Assembly: GCF_018991925.1 (NCBI RefSeq)
Contig: NW_024737068.1
Coordinates: 5,625,548-5,689,547, forward strand
DNA from: Homarus americanus
Taxonomy: Eukaryota; Arthropoda; Malacostraca; Decapoda; Nephropidae
Length of the DNA: 64,000 nt
Direction: 5' to 3'
Shown here: positions 1 to 12,300 of the stretch, one piece after another
Layout of the letters: every line of letters begins with the position of its first letter
Numbering within the stretch: position 1 is the stretch's first letter
Notes under the pieces: generated by a model
What the model saw: the letters and a program-made list of their open reading frames with translations, nothing else
What the model was told of the DNA's origin: nothing
The model's database searches: none
Program-made: the position numbers and the translations under genes

Positions 1-435
1 TAATGGTCCAAGTACTGAGCCTTGGGGAACTCCACTTGTGACGTTGCTCCAATGGGACTTAGTGCCGTTAATGCTCACTCGCTGTTTCCCTGTCCTGTAA
101 CCACGCCCTAATCCATTTAAGGATGTCACCTTTGATGCCATGAGCTTCTACCTTTCTAATTAGTCTTTCGTGGGGACTCTGTCGAAGGCTTTGCTAAGTC
201 GAGATATACCACATCATAATTGTGCCCCTCGTCCACTGGATTCGAAAACTGATGAAAAGAATGTTAATAGATTAGTTAGGCAAGAACGTCCGCTTGTGAA
301 GCCATGCTGGGAATCATTGATCAATCGGTGCTTCTCCAGGTGATTTCGAATAGAGTTTGAAATGATTGCTTCCAGTAATTTGCCTACTATTGATGTTAGA
401 CTGATTGGGCGGTAGTTAGAGGATAGTGATCTATC
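1..435 (-). pseudogene. LINE reverse transcriptase, post-frameshift part, cut by window edge
   Basis: This is the continuation of ORF2 after the one-base deletion at 435-438. The complement encodes the fingers-domain motif SNYRPISLTSI directly after the break, and the complement of 1-35 encodes GVPQGSVLGPL, the conserved motif before the catalytic YxDD. The catalytic aspartates themselves lie beyond base 1. The sequence between these motifs was not checked codon by codon for further stops. Confidence 0.75.
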
Positions 436-2150
436 CCCTTCTTGAAAATCGGTATTACATTCGCTATCCTCCAGGATTCTGGTACTACACCTGTTTTTAA
501 GGACATGTTAAACAACTTTGCTAAGGGCATACTAAGCTCTTCCTTACATTCCTTTAATACTCTGGCAAATATCTCATCGGGACCAGGTGACTTATTAGGC
601 TTTAGTTTGTCTATTTGCTTACTAACATCGTTACTAGTCACTACTATCTCACTTAATTTGTTTTCTTCACTATCTCTGAATAGAGTCGGTGCCTCGGGTA
701 TCATGTTTAGATTTTCGGTGGTGAAAACTGTTGAAAAATATTTATTCAAATTATTGCTCATTTCTCCGTCGTTATCAGTGAGCTCGCCGGAGTCTGACCG
801 TATTGGTCCAATCTTTTCTCGTGTTTTAGTTTGATACATTTGGTAGAATCCTTTGGGGTTTGTCTTCGCCTCCCTTGCTATCCTTACCTCATTATTCCTC
901 TTTGCTTTCCTTATCTCGGTTTTAACTCTACTCGCCAATACCCTATAATAGTCCCGGAGGTGAATTTCGCCACGATTTATCCTTCTACCTATAGCCTTCC
1001 TTTGGCCAATGATGTTCTTTAAATAATTATTTATCCATTTAGGGTCATTGTTGTCTGATCTGAGTTTTTTGTATGGTATGTTCTGCCTTTGTGCATTAAG
1101 TAACTCACTATTTAAATTATCGTGGAACTCGGCAATCTCAGATCTCGTTATCAGGTCGGTGTCATCTGTCAGGTTCACGGCCAAGCGCGACACCCCCTCT
1201 CTCAGCTGCCTCTTTAAACTGTCAAAGTTTGCCCTTCTGAAATCTGGTACTTTAGTGGAATTTTCCTTACGTCTGCCCTGAAAATCTAACTGGAATCGAA
1301 TTTCTTTGTGATCGCTGTTTGCAAGTTCGTTCCCTACCTCGACATTGCTAATGAGGTTTTCTCTGTTCGTCAGAACTAAATCCAGTATATTATTACCCCG
1401 TGTGGGTTCGGTTATATGTTGACTTAGGAAACAGTCCTGGATCGTCTCGAGAAAATCCTCTGATTCTGAGTTACCCGTAAGGACAGTCCAATCTATTTGG
1501 CCAAGGTTAAAGTCGTCTACTATACAGACTTTGTTGTGTATGGAAGCCCTGCGCATTTCATCCCAGATAAGTCGCTCATTGACGCTATCAAGATTGGGGG
1601 GTCTATATATTACCCCTGTGATTAATTTTTCCCGACCGTCGCTTAATTCTATCCAAATTGTTTCTGTATTCCTCTCAGTTTTTATTTCCTTATTTATTTC
1701 ACACTTCAGATTATCCCTAACATAGATTGCTACTCCGCCTCCTTTCCTGGTCTGCCTATCGGTATGGAACAGTTTGTAACCCGCAATTTGGTATTCGACT
1801 GGTAATTCACGTGTGTCTAGGTTGATCCATGTTTCAGTGAATGCAATTATATCGATTTCTTCTGTACATACCAAGGCCTTAATATCATCCATTTTGTTTC
1901 TCATACTTCTACTGTTCGCGTAGTATACATTTAAGTTAGTCGTGTTCTGAGTCCTTCCCTTACCGCGTTTAGTTTTAAACTCCCTGTCTAATTTAGTTTT
2001 GTCATCATTCCTAACACTATTTCCCTGTAATCTTTCGCCTTGTTTACCCGCTCCCACTGCAGTCTCCTCCACCCCCGTGCTCCTATGTTCTCTTAGCAGT
2101 TTAAAGACTTCGATATATTTTGAACTGCCCCCTCTAGAGCCCCAGCCAGG
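396..2150 (-). pseudogene. LINE ORF2: endonuclease and start of reverse transcriptase, frameshifted
   Basis: The longest frame gives about 558 residues numbered from a GTG at 2070-2072. The AP-like endonuclease spans about residues 45-260: ANSRSMRNK (49-60), FTETW with the catalytic Glu (78-82), GVIYRPPN (153-160), DDFN (186-189, where most relatives have GDFN) and the terminal SDH (253-255). A basic linker follows. RT begins near residue 489 with KSPGPDEI and reaches NVIPIFKKG (550-558 region). There the frame breaks: a run of four C's at 435-438 (G's in the coding strand) is one short. After the break the RT motifs resume in another frame down to base 1. The frame is open upstream of the GTG into the ORF1 coding region, overlapping it by roughly 70 nt with no ATG, so ORF2 may start by reinitiation or a non-AUG codon. 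Confidence 0.85.
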
Positions 2151-2690
2151 GTTGCTACTCCATCCCTAGACAGGTGCACCCCATCCCTAGCATAAAGGTC
2201 CCTTCTGCCATAGAAGTTGTCTCAGTTGTCAATGAATGGGACTGATATTGACTTGCAGTATCTGTCAAGACGGTCGTTAACACCAACTGCCCTTGACAAC
2301 CATTCACTGCCAACTCTCCTTCTAGGCAGGACACCGCATATGATAGGGATCCCTCCCTTAGTCCTAATACGATCTATGGCTGCCTTGAACTTATCAAGAA
2401 GTTCCTCGCTCCTACACAGGCCAATATCATTGCCTCCTGCACTGAGGCAGATAATGGGTTTGTTCCCATTACCAGACAAGATATTGTCCATCCTGTCAAT
2501 TATATCCCCCACCCCACCTCCTGGCAAACACACCCTCATCCTATTTTTGTTTTTACCACAAAAGGCCCTATCCATGTACCTTACCTGTGAGTCACCAACA
2601 ATTAAAGTTTTTATACCTTCCTTGTCATCCCTGCCCCTGACTGTACTAACGTCCAATTCGTCTATCAAGGGACTGAACGGGTTGGTACCG
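2093..2690 (-). pseudogene. LINE ORF1: SGNH/GDSL-type esterase domain, one internal stop
   Basis: The translation shows the SGNH-hydrolase blocks in order: GDSQVRYMD (nucleophile Ser), a glycine-rich block LPGGGVGDI, the oxyanion block GGNDIG, and after an in-frame TGA the C-terminal block DGVHLS (catalytic Asp and His). The TGA is at 2222-2224 (complement) and separates the last block from the rest. The same frame continues 43 codons to a TAA at 2093-2095. CR1-type ORF1 proteins are known to carry such esterase domains; their role in retrotransposition (RNA or membrane association) is not settled. No ATG is visible at the 5' end: the frame runs straight into the minisatellite, so the N-terminus is missing or replaced. 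The single stop could also be a sequencing error (TGG to TGA). Confidence 0.8.
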
Positions 2691-4090
2691 ACGGTAAGGA
2701 TGAGGGGAGATGAGAAGACTTGGACGGTAAGGATGAGGGGAGAGGAGAAGACGACTTGGACGGTAAGGATGAGGGGAGAAGCGAAGACTTGGCCGGTAAG
2801 GATGAGGGGAGAGGAGAAGAAGACTTGGACGGTAAGGATGAGGGGAGATGAGAAGACTTGGCCGGTAAGGATGAGGGGAGAGGAGAAGACTTGGACGGTA
2901 AGGATGAGGAGAAGAGAAGACTCTGATTTAAGGATGAGGAGATGAGGAAGACTTGGACGGTAAGGATGAGGGGAGAAGAGAAGACTTGGACGTGTAAGGA
3001 TGAGGAGAAGAGAAGACTTGGACGGTAAGGATGAGGGGAGATGAGAAGATTCTGGACGGTAAGGATGAGGAGATGAGAAGACCTGGACGGTAAGGATGAG
3101 GTAGAATAGAAGACCTGGACGGTATGATGAAGGATGAGAAGACTCTGGACGGTAAGGATGAAGGAGAAGAGAAGACCTGGACGATAAGGATGGAGGAGAT
3201 GAGAAGACTTCTGGATCGTGCGATGAAGGGAGTAAGAGAAGACGGACGATATGATGAGGGGAGATGAGAAGACTTGGACGGTAAGGATGAGGGGAGATGA
3301 GAAACTTGGACGGTAAGGATGAGGGGAGATGAGAAGACTTGGACGGTAAGGATGAGGGGAGAAGAGAAGACTTGGACGGTAAGGATGAGGGGAGATGAGA
3401 AGACTTGGACGGTAAGGATGAGGGGAGAAGAGAAGACTTGGACGGTAAGGATGAGGGGAGATGAGAAGACTTGGACGGTAAGGATGAGGGGAGATGAGAA
3501 GACTTGGACGGTAAGGATGAGGGGAGATGAGAAGACTTGGACGGTAAGGATGAGGGGAGAAGAGAAGACTTGGACGGTAAGGATGAGGGGAGATGAGAAG
3601 ACTTGGACGGTAAGGATGAGGGGAGAGAGAAGACTTGGACGGTAAGGATGGAGGGGAGATGAGAAGACTTCTGGACGGTAATGATGAGGGGAGAAGAGAA
3701 GACTTGGACGAAGATGAAGGGAGATGAGAAGACTTTGACGGTAAGGATGAAGGAGAAGAGAAGACTTGGACGATAAGGATGAGGAGATGAGAAGACTTGG
3801 ACGGTAAGGATGAGGAGAAGAGAAGACTTGGACGGTAAGGATGAGGGAGATGAGAAGACTTGGACGTAAGGATGAGGGGAGAAGAGAAGACTTGACGGTA
3901 AGGATGAGGGGAGATGAGAAGACTTGGACGGTAAGGATGAGGGGAGATGAGAAGACTTGGACGGTAAGGATGAGGGGAGATGAGAAGACTTGGACGGTAA
4001 GGATGAGGGGAGATGAGAAGACTTGGACGATAAGGATGAGGGGAGATGAGAAGACTTGGATGGTAAGGATGAGGGGAGAGAGGGGAGAAT
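2680..4090. repeat. 33-bp minisatellite, about 42 copies
   Basis: Tandem array of a purine-rich (plus strand) 33-bp unit built from GACTTGGACGGTAAGGATG, a GGGGAGA tract and TGAGAA or AGAGAA. Copies from 3260 to 3630 and 3890 to 4080 are nearly identical. Those from 2940 to 3250 and 3650 to 3870 have small indels and point changes. Because 33 is a multiple of 3, both strands show long repetitive open frames (for example MRGDEKTWTVR repeated on the plus strand); these are not genes. The left edge lies against the 5' end of LINE ORF1; the right edge dissolves into a GA-rich stretch. Confidence 0.95.
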
Positions 4091-7000
4091 GAAGGAAAAA
4101 TAGCCATGATAAAAAAATAAACCTTAGGAAAGGAAGAAGCAAAAGAAGGGAAGACGAGACAATCCGAATAAAGAAAAAAATATATATTACAAGAAAAAAA
4201 AATATAAGAGGCATAGACAGCAAGATATAATCCATAATTTTCTGTGATATTAATAAAAAGACAAAATTACTGAAAGTATTGCCTACTTTTCAACATTATC
4301 TCCTCCTCACACTCCCGCTGCCAGTCCCACCCCACAACACTCACCATCCATTAAGATCATTGAAGCCTCAGTGAACATGAACCACTGAAGACACTCCTAG
4401 TAACAGAACCGTGGAACAGTGTGTGTGTGTGTGTGTGTTAAGAAGAGCTGCGGCATAGATGGAAGAGCCTTGAGAGCCAGTTGTTTGTCGTGAGAGTGAG
4501 AGATATAGTGACGGTATCCTGAAGGAGGCGGTGAAGAGGAGGAGAGGGATTTGTAAAGTGGCCGTGAGCGAGATGGAATTTGAGGGAGGATCAATATGCA
4601 ATGAATATTTGGTTTACCGAGGGAGCTGTCTAAAAAATGTAGGGTTTTAGGAGAGATAGAATAAAATTGGATATTACCTCCAAATCAGTATGATAAAAGA
4701 GAAAGGAATTATTCTTTTTCGAATAAAACTAAATGATAAAGAAGGGTAGAAATGTAAACCAAAACAGAACAGGAGTTTTATCAGCCTGGCGTTGGTAGTC
4801 CTCAGGAACTTGAAGGCAAAACAGAAGTGACTATGCTACATCAGGAGGTGCTCCCATAACTGATGCAGCTGAATCTATGGATTTATTAAAGGTGGACGAT
4901 ACATTATACGTTTTCCTAAAACTAAATGAATGAGTGAGATTCTAGGAGTGAATATTAGACCTAAATAAAGTATCGTTAATATACATACTCGGTAATTTAT
5001 TTTGTTTTTGGTCGGTAGCTCAGGCAGCATGACATTTTAGTGATGTACTGTTGAGTCCACGAACATAGCACACCAGGAGGTATCACTCTACAATTTTCTA
5101 ACAAACAGGGAACAGCAGAGCCACGCGGTGATTCAGTGAGTAACAATGAACAAACTAACACGCTAGACCCGAACATACGTCTAAGTAATGTTCAGTTTAT
5201 TGATGGTAAACATTAAACCGTGAAAAAGTCAACATCCAGTACTGTAGTTCGTGATAATGGAAAAGTAATTTTTTTAGCTTTATTGAAGTGCCCGAACGTT
5301 CGCCGTATTATCTCAACACCTGAAATTACACCGGTAAATAATTGTTTTCATTTTCGGTGACTGTCGCTTTGAGTTACCGAAGGAAATTTGATAGAGGAAA
5401 AATATCTTTATTTGACAATTTCTTACAGAATACTTAAGTTTATGATACAATGACTGGGTCTTCTGTATGATTATACAACTGCTGTGACCCATTGAACTTT
5501 GTTACATATTTCCCTTCCATTTAGTTACAACCAAATTAAAATTAAAGTTCAGTTTACCGTAACTTTATTTTTTATATCTCGTACGTAATATAATGTATTC
5601 CTAATAAACTTAATTCACGATTTAATAGACTATCCATGCTGTTTTTCCTGACACCAAAGTCAGTTATAGTTAACTGACTTTCGAAAAGAAATAACAATGA
5701 CTGTTTCGTAATTCGGAAATAGTTAAAGGGAGTCAAGAAAGTTCATCGAGCGAGGAGTAGCCGCCTGCCTGTGCTGAAGTACAGTACAATGCACATCAGA
5801 CTGGAACCCGATGAGCCCCATATGTGCATAAAATAAATACTTACTAATATATTTGGCAGACCTTCACTGGCACGGAGATCACTGTCTTAAACCATGCATT
5901 ACGTAGATAACTTTAAAGTGTTGGGTAACCGCCCTCCTCTTACAGCACGACGCGGAGGACGATGCCATACAGAAAATTATTTCACCAAGCCTTGATGGTA
6001 TATATAGCCCTCGTTCACTCTTTGCTGAGGTTAGTGAACATCCTGACTGTAAGAAGCGGTACTGATTTCGGGATGTGCGATGGAGTTGTGGTGGCACTTA
6101 TATTGACTGCCTCTAGGAGATTGCCTGATGGTAAGAGGCTTAGTGGGGTGGTGGGGTTGCAGCCTTGGGGGAGCTGTTGATCGGTTCTCTCTATTGGGGA
6201 CCGTCCTGAGCCTCAGCAACCAACTCGAGGCTACACTCCACTCTACATACAACCTTGCCACTTTACTTCATCCCAAATGAGTATCAGAAAAATCGTATTA
6301 ATTATGGGATAATTTTACCTATTAAAACATATTCGAGCAACCAGAATTCACCATTAACCAGACAGGCCGTTCACCAAATAATCCACTTTAAAGAGATTTA
6401 ACTATAATGACTCGTCACAACCTTATCATTTACGCCTATAATCTTGATGTTGGATATACAACTTCTTCGTGGTATGTCTAGTCATTTACAGAACATTTAT
6501 CAACATATTATACATGTAATTATCTAACAACTGGTGGTGTATGCATCCATCGTGATCATATGTCACATATCCTTCCTAAGAACACCGAACTGTACCACAA
6601 TACCTTCATAATGGGAGGAAAAACATGATGTTTAAGGAACTGAGCTGCATCATTTACTCTAACTAGAAGGAAAACTCAACTTCAACTCTTTGTAAATAAA
6701 CTCAGAAGCCAGTACAAAACTCTTAACATAGTTTGGATATTATTTTACTATACAAGATAACCGCGGAGTTTAATTTACACCTACGAATTTAGAGTTACAT
6801 GATGAATGAAATAATTTGAGCTCGAGATAACTTCCACGAGGCCCTGAGGGCCTGTTTAATGGAGCATCCCAAAGTGTTCATGTCATTACACATTTGCTTT
6901 AAGTGGGTCAGTGACCTGTGCCCGAGTGAGCTATTCCCCGTAAAAAAAACAAAAAAAAACAAAAAAACAAAAAACATGTAGGAAATACATTTGCTTGAAG

Positions 7001-7140
7001 GAGTGCTGAGTGGGAATCATGATGGTGGTTGAAGCTTTTATGACTGTGATCATATTTGTGAGCAAGTTTTTTTTTCACTCGTAATTCATTTTTATTGTTG
7101 CAATAATGTTGCACTGTTCTATCTATTTTCTGAATTGAGT
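4091..7140. other. Unique AT-rich DNA without recognisable gene
   Basis: Both strands show only short frames of under about 90 codons with no domain I recognise. Minor features: (GT)10 at 4419-4438, an A-rich stretch interrupted by single C's at 6939-6975, and a T-run near 7065. I see no rRNA, tRNA or LINE sequence. Confidence 0.6.
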
Positions 7141-7400
7141 TTCAACCTTTATGGCCTTCTCTGGTGCCTGGTCTTGGGTTGTAGTGAAAGCTGGACAAAG
7201 TTTTCTCCTCAAGGAAATTCAGTTAAAGTATCAATTGCTGATGATACCAAGGACTTGCCTCTTTTTGTTGGGTCGTCGAGACAGTTATCACAGTACAGTA
7301 GGAGGTTTGTGCCACGATTAGGAGAGTCTTGAGGCAACAATTACTTTTTGGAAATATTCGGCTGCTTGCAGGCTGTGTACATGGACATACTGTAAGAGCC
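7141..7400 (+). pseudogene. Possible reverse-transcriptase scrap
   Basis: The frame holds VKVSIADDTKDLPLFVG. This resembles the RT catalytic neighbourhood of jockey/X-type LINEs, where VKVS-x-YADDT-x-LFV is usual, here with the Tyr missing and extra residues after ADDT. A following RRF-GES-GNN string could be a worn version of the next helix. It ends before the (AC)n at 7439. It is not the same family as copy A immediately downstream, whose motif (seen in copy B) is YVDDSTIG. It is short and may be chance. Confidence 0.33.
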
Positions 7401-7437
7401 TTCTAGCGGATGTTACTAGGAGCTTTACTGTTGAGGC

Positions 7438-8608
<1,171 letters not shown>

Positions 8609-8640
<32 letters not shown>

Positions 8641-8652
8641 ACACACACACAC
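8609..8652. repeat. (AC)n with one AG interruption, on the 3' side of copy A
   Basis: Dinucleotide run of about 22 units directly after the ATT-type tail of copy A. It is probably the other half of the microsatellite into which copy A inserted. Confidence 0.95.
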
Positions 8653-9222
<570 letters not shown>

Positions 9223-9380
9223 TGATAATAAAAAAGGAAAGAAAGAGAGATTTGTGCTCAAATAAAATACATTCCATATTGAAAGTGAACAAAGGAGAGA
9301 CTACTTGCATGTTAATTAAGAGTTTCAAAGAACAACCTTCATTGTCATGCTGTACTGGCGCTCCCTACTTGCTCCCCTCT

Positions 9381-12300
9381 AGTGTGTGGTGGTCCTTGCT
9401 AGTGTTTGGTGGTGTTTCCTGCTAGTTTTCGGTGTTGTGTGGTGGTCCCTACTAGTTTTTGGTGGTGTGTGGTGGCCTCACTAGTTTTTGGTGGTGTGTG
9501 TGGTGTCCTGCCTAGTTTTGTAGTGTGGTGATTCCTGCTAGTAAGTTTGGTGGTGTGGTGGTGGTCCTTACTTTCAGTTTTTGGTGGTGGTGTGTGGTGG
9601 TCCCTGGCTTCTGTTTTTGCAGGTGGTGGTCCCTACTAGTTTTTGGTGGTGTGGTGGTCCTGACTAGTGTTTGTGGTGTGTGGTGATCTCTCAAGTAGTG
9701 TTTGTGGTGTGTGGTGGTCCCTACTAGTTTTTGGTGGTGTGGTGGTCCCTACTAGTTTTGGTGTGTGTGGTGGTCCCTTACTAGTTTTTGGTGGTGTGTG
9801 GTGGACCCCACTAGTTTTGGTGGTGTGTGGTGGTCCCATTTGCCTTTTGGTGGTGTGGTGGTCCCTACTTGCTTGGGTGGTGTGTGGTGGCCCTACTAGT
9901 TTTTGGTGGTGTGGTGGTCCCAAATAGTTTTTTGGTGGTGTGGTGGTCCCTACTGCTTTTGGTGGTGTGTGGTGGTCCCTGTTAGTTTTGGTGGTGTGTG
10001 TGGTGGTCCCTACTTGTTTTGGTGGTGTGTGTCCCTACTAGCTTGGTGGTGGTGGTGGTTCCCTACTAAGCTTTTGGTGGTGTGTGGTGGTCCCTACTAG
10101 TTTTTGTGGTGTGTGGTGGTCCTTCTAGTTTTTTGGTGGTGTGTGGTGGTCCTTACTATGGTGGTGTGTGGTGGTCCCTACTATGTTTTTAGTGGTGTGT
10201 GGGAAACCTTACTATTTTTGGTGTGTGTGGTCCCTACTAGTTTTTGGTGGTGTGTGGTGGTCCCTACTAGTTTTTGGTGGTGTGTGGTGGTCCTACTAGT
10301 TTTGGTGGTGTGTGTGGTGGTCCTCACTAGTTTTTGGTGGTGTGTGTGGTCCTACTTGCTTTTTGGTGGTGTGTGGTGGTCCCTGTTAGTTTTTGTGTGT
10401 GGTGGTCCCTGTTAGTTTTTGTGGTGTGTGGTGGTCCCTACTACTTGGTGGTGTGTGGTGGTCCCTGTTATTTTTGGTGGTGTGTGGTGGTCCCCTGTTA
10501 GTTTTGGTGGTGTGTGGTGGTCCCTACTAGTTTGTGGTGGTGTGTGGTGGTCCCTACTAGTTTTGGTGGTGTGGCAATCACTAGTTTTTGGTGGTGTGTG
10601 GTGGTCCCTGTTAGTTTTTGGTGTGGTGTGTGGTGGTCCCTACTGTTTTTGGTGGTGTGGTGGTCCTGTTAGTTTTTGGTGGTGTGTGGTGGTCCCTTGA
10701 TTGCTTTTTGGTGGTGTGTGGTGGTCCCTACTAGTTTTTTGTGGTGTGTGTGGTGGTCCCACGTTTTTGTGGTGTGTAGTGTCCCTGTTAGTTTTTGGTG
10801 GTGTGTGGTGGTCCCTACTAGTTTTTGTGTGTGTGGTGGTCCCTACTAGTTTTTGTGGTGTGTGGTGGTCCCTGTTATTTTTGGTGGTGTGTGGTGGTCC
10901 CTACTAGTTTTGGTGGTGTGTGGTGGTCCCTACTAGTTTGGTGTGTGTGTGGTAACCCACTAGTTTTTGTGGTGTGTGTGGTGGTCCCTGTTATTTTGGT
11001 GGTGTGTAGGTCCCTACCAGGTTTTTGTGTGGTGTGTGTGGTCCCTACTAGTTTTTGGTGGTGTGTGGTGGTCCTCATTGTTTTTGGTGGTGTGTGGTCC
11101 TACTAGTTTTTGGTGGTGTGTGTGGTGTGTCCCTACTAGTTTTTTTGGTGGTGTGGTGGTCCCTACTAGTTTTTTGTGGTGTGTGGTGGTCCCTGTTATT
11201 TTGGTGGTGTGTGGTGGTCCCTGTTAGTTTTTGGTGGTGTGTGGTGGTCCCTACTAAGCTTTTTGGTGGTGTGTGGTGGTCCTTACTGTTTTTTGGTGGT
11301 GTGTGGTGGTCCCTACCAGTTTTTGGTGGTGTGTGGTGGTCCCTGCTGGTTTTTGGTGTGTGTGTGGTGGTCCCTACTAGTTTTTGGTGGTGTGTGTGGT
11401 GGTCCCTTACTAGTTTTTGGTGGTGTGTGTGGTGGTCCCTACTAGTTTTTGGTGGTGTGTGGTGGTCCCTCACTAGCTTTTGGTGGTGTGTGTGGTGGTC
11501 CCTACTAGTTTTTGGCGGTGTGTGGTGGTCCCTACTTGAAGTGGTGGTGTGGTGGTCCCTACTTGTTTTTGGTGGTGTGTGGTGGTCCTTACTAGTTTTG
11601 GTGGTGGGAACTCAGTTTTTGGTGGTGTGTGGTCCTTACTAGTTTTTGTGGTGGTGTCCCTACTAGTTTTTGCAGGTGTGTAGTGGTCCTGATTAGTTTT
11701 TGGTGGTGTGTGGTGGTCCCTTACTAGTTTTTGGTGGTGTGTGGTGGTCCCTTACTAGTTTTGGTGGTGTGTGGTGGTCCCTTACTAGTTTTTGGTGGTG
11801 TGTGGTTGTCCTGTTAGTTTGTGGTGTGTAGGTCCCTACTAGTTTTTGGTGGTGTGTGGTGGTCCCTACTAGTTTTTTGTGTGGTGGTCCCTGTTGTTTT
11901 GGTGGTGTGTGGTGGTCCCACTAGTTTTTGGTGGTGTGTGTGTGGTCCCTACTAGTTTTGGTGGTGTGTGGTGGTCCCTACTAGTTTTTGGTGGTGTGTG
12001 GTGTGTCCCTACTAGTTTTGGTGGTGTGTGGTGGTCCCTACTAGTTTTTTGTGTGTGTGTGGTGGTCCCTACTAGTTTTTGGTGGTGTGTGGTGGTCCTA
12101 CTAGTTTTTGGTGGTGTGGTGGTCCCTACTAGTTTTGGTGGTGTGTGGTGAATCCCTGTTAGTTTTTGGTGTGGTGTGTGGTGGTCCCTACTAGTTTTTG
12201 GTGGTGTGTGGTGGTCCCTGTTAGTTTTGTGTGTGGTGGTCCCTACTAGTTTTTGGTGGTGTGTGGTGGGTCCCTACTATGGGTGGTGTGTGGTGGTCCC

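Larger units (their letters stand above)
1..2690 (-). mobile_element. CR1/L2-like non-LTR retrotransposon, 3' part off the left edge
   Basis: Reading right to left, the element has an ORF1 with an SGNH-hydrolase (esterase) domain, then ORF2 with an AP-like endonuclease and the start of a reverse transcriptase. The RT continues to base 1, where the complement of bases 1-35 encodes the RT motif GVPQGSVLGPL, so the palm catalytic motif and 3' end lie outside the window. An SGNH ORF1 followed by EN-RT is the known layout of CR1-type LINEs. The two ORFs are close: ORF1 ends at 2093 and the ORF2 frame is open before that point. The right-hand limit merges with a 33-bp minisatellite at about 2690. 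It carries one nonsense codon and one frameshift, so this copy is dead, but it is fairly young, since long frames survive. Confidence 0.85.

Noticed and set aside
3319..3645. Long open frames with MRGDEKTWTVR repeats, and similar minus-strand frames
   Set aside because: The unit is 33 bp, so every frame without a stop in one unit stays open. Both strands are open at once, which points to the repeat and not to a protein.
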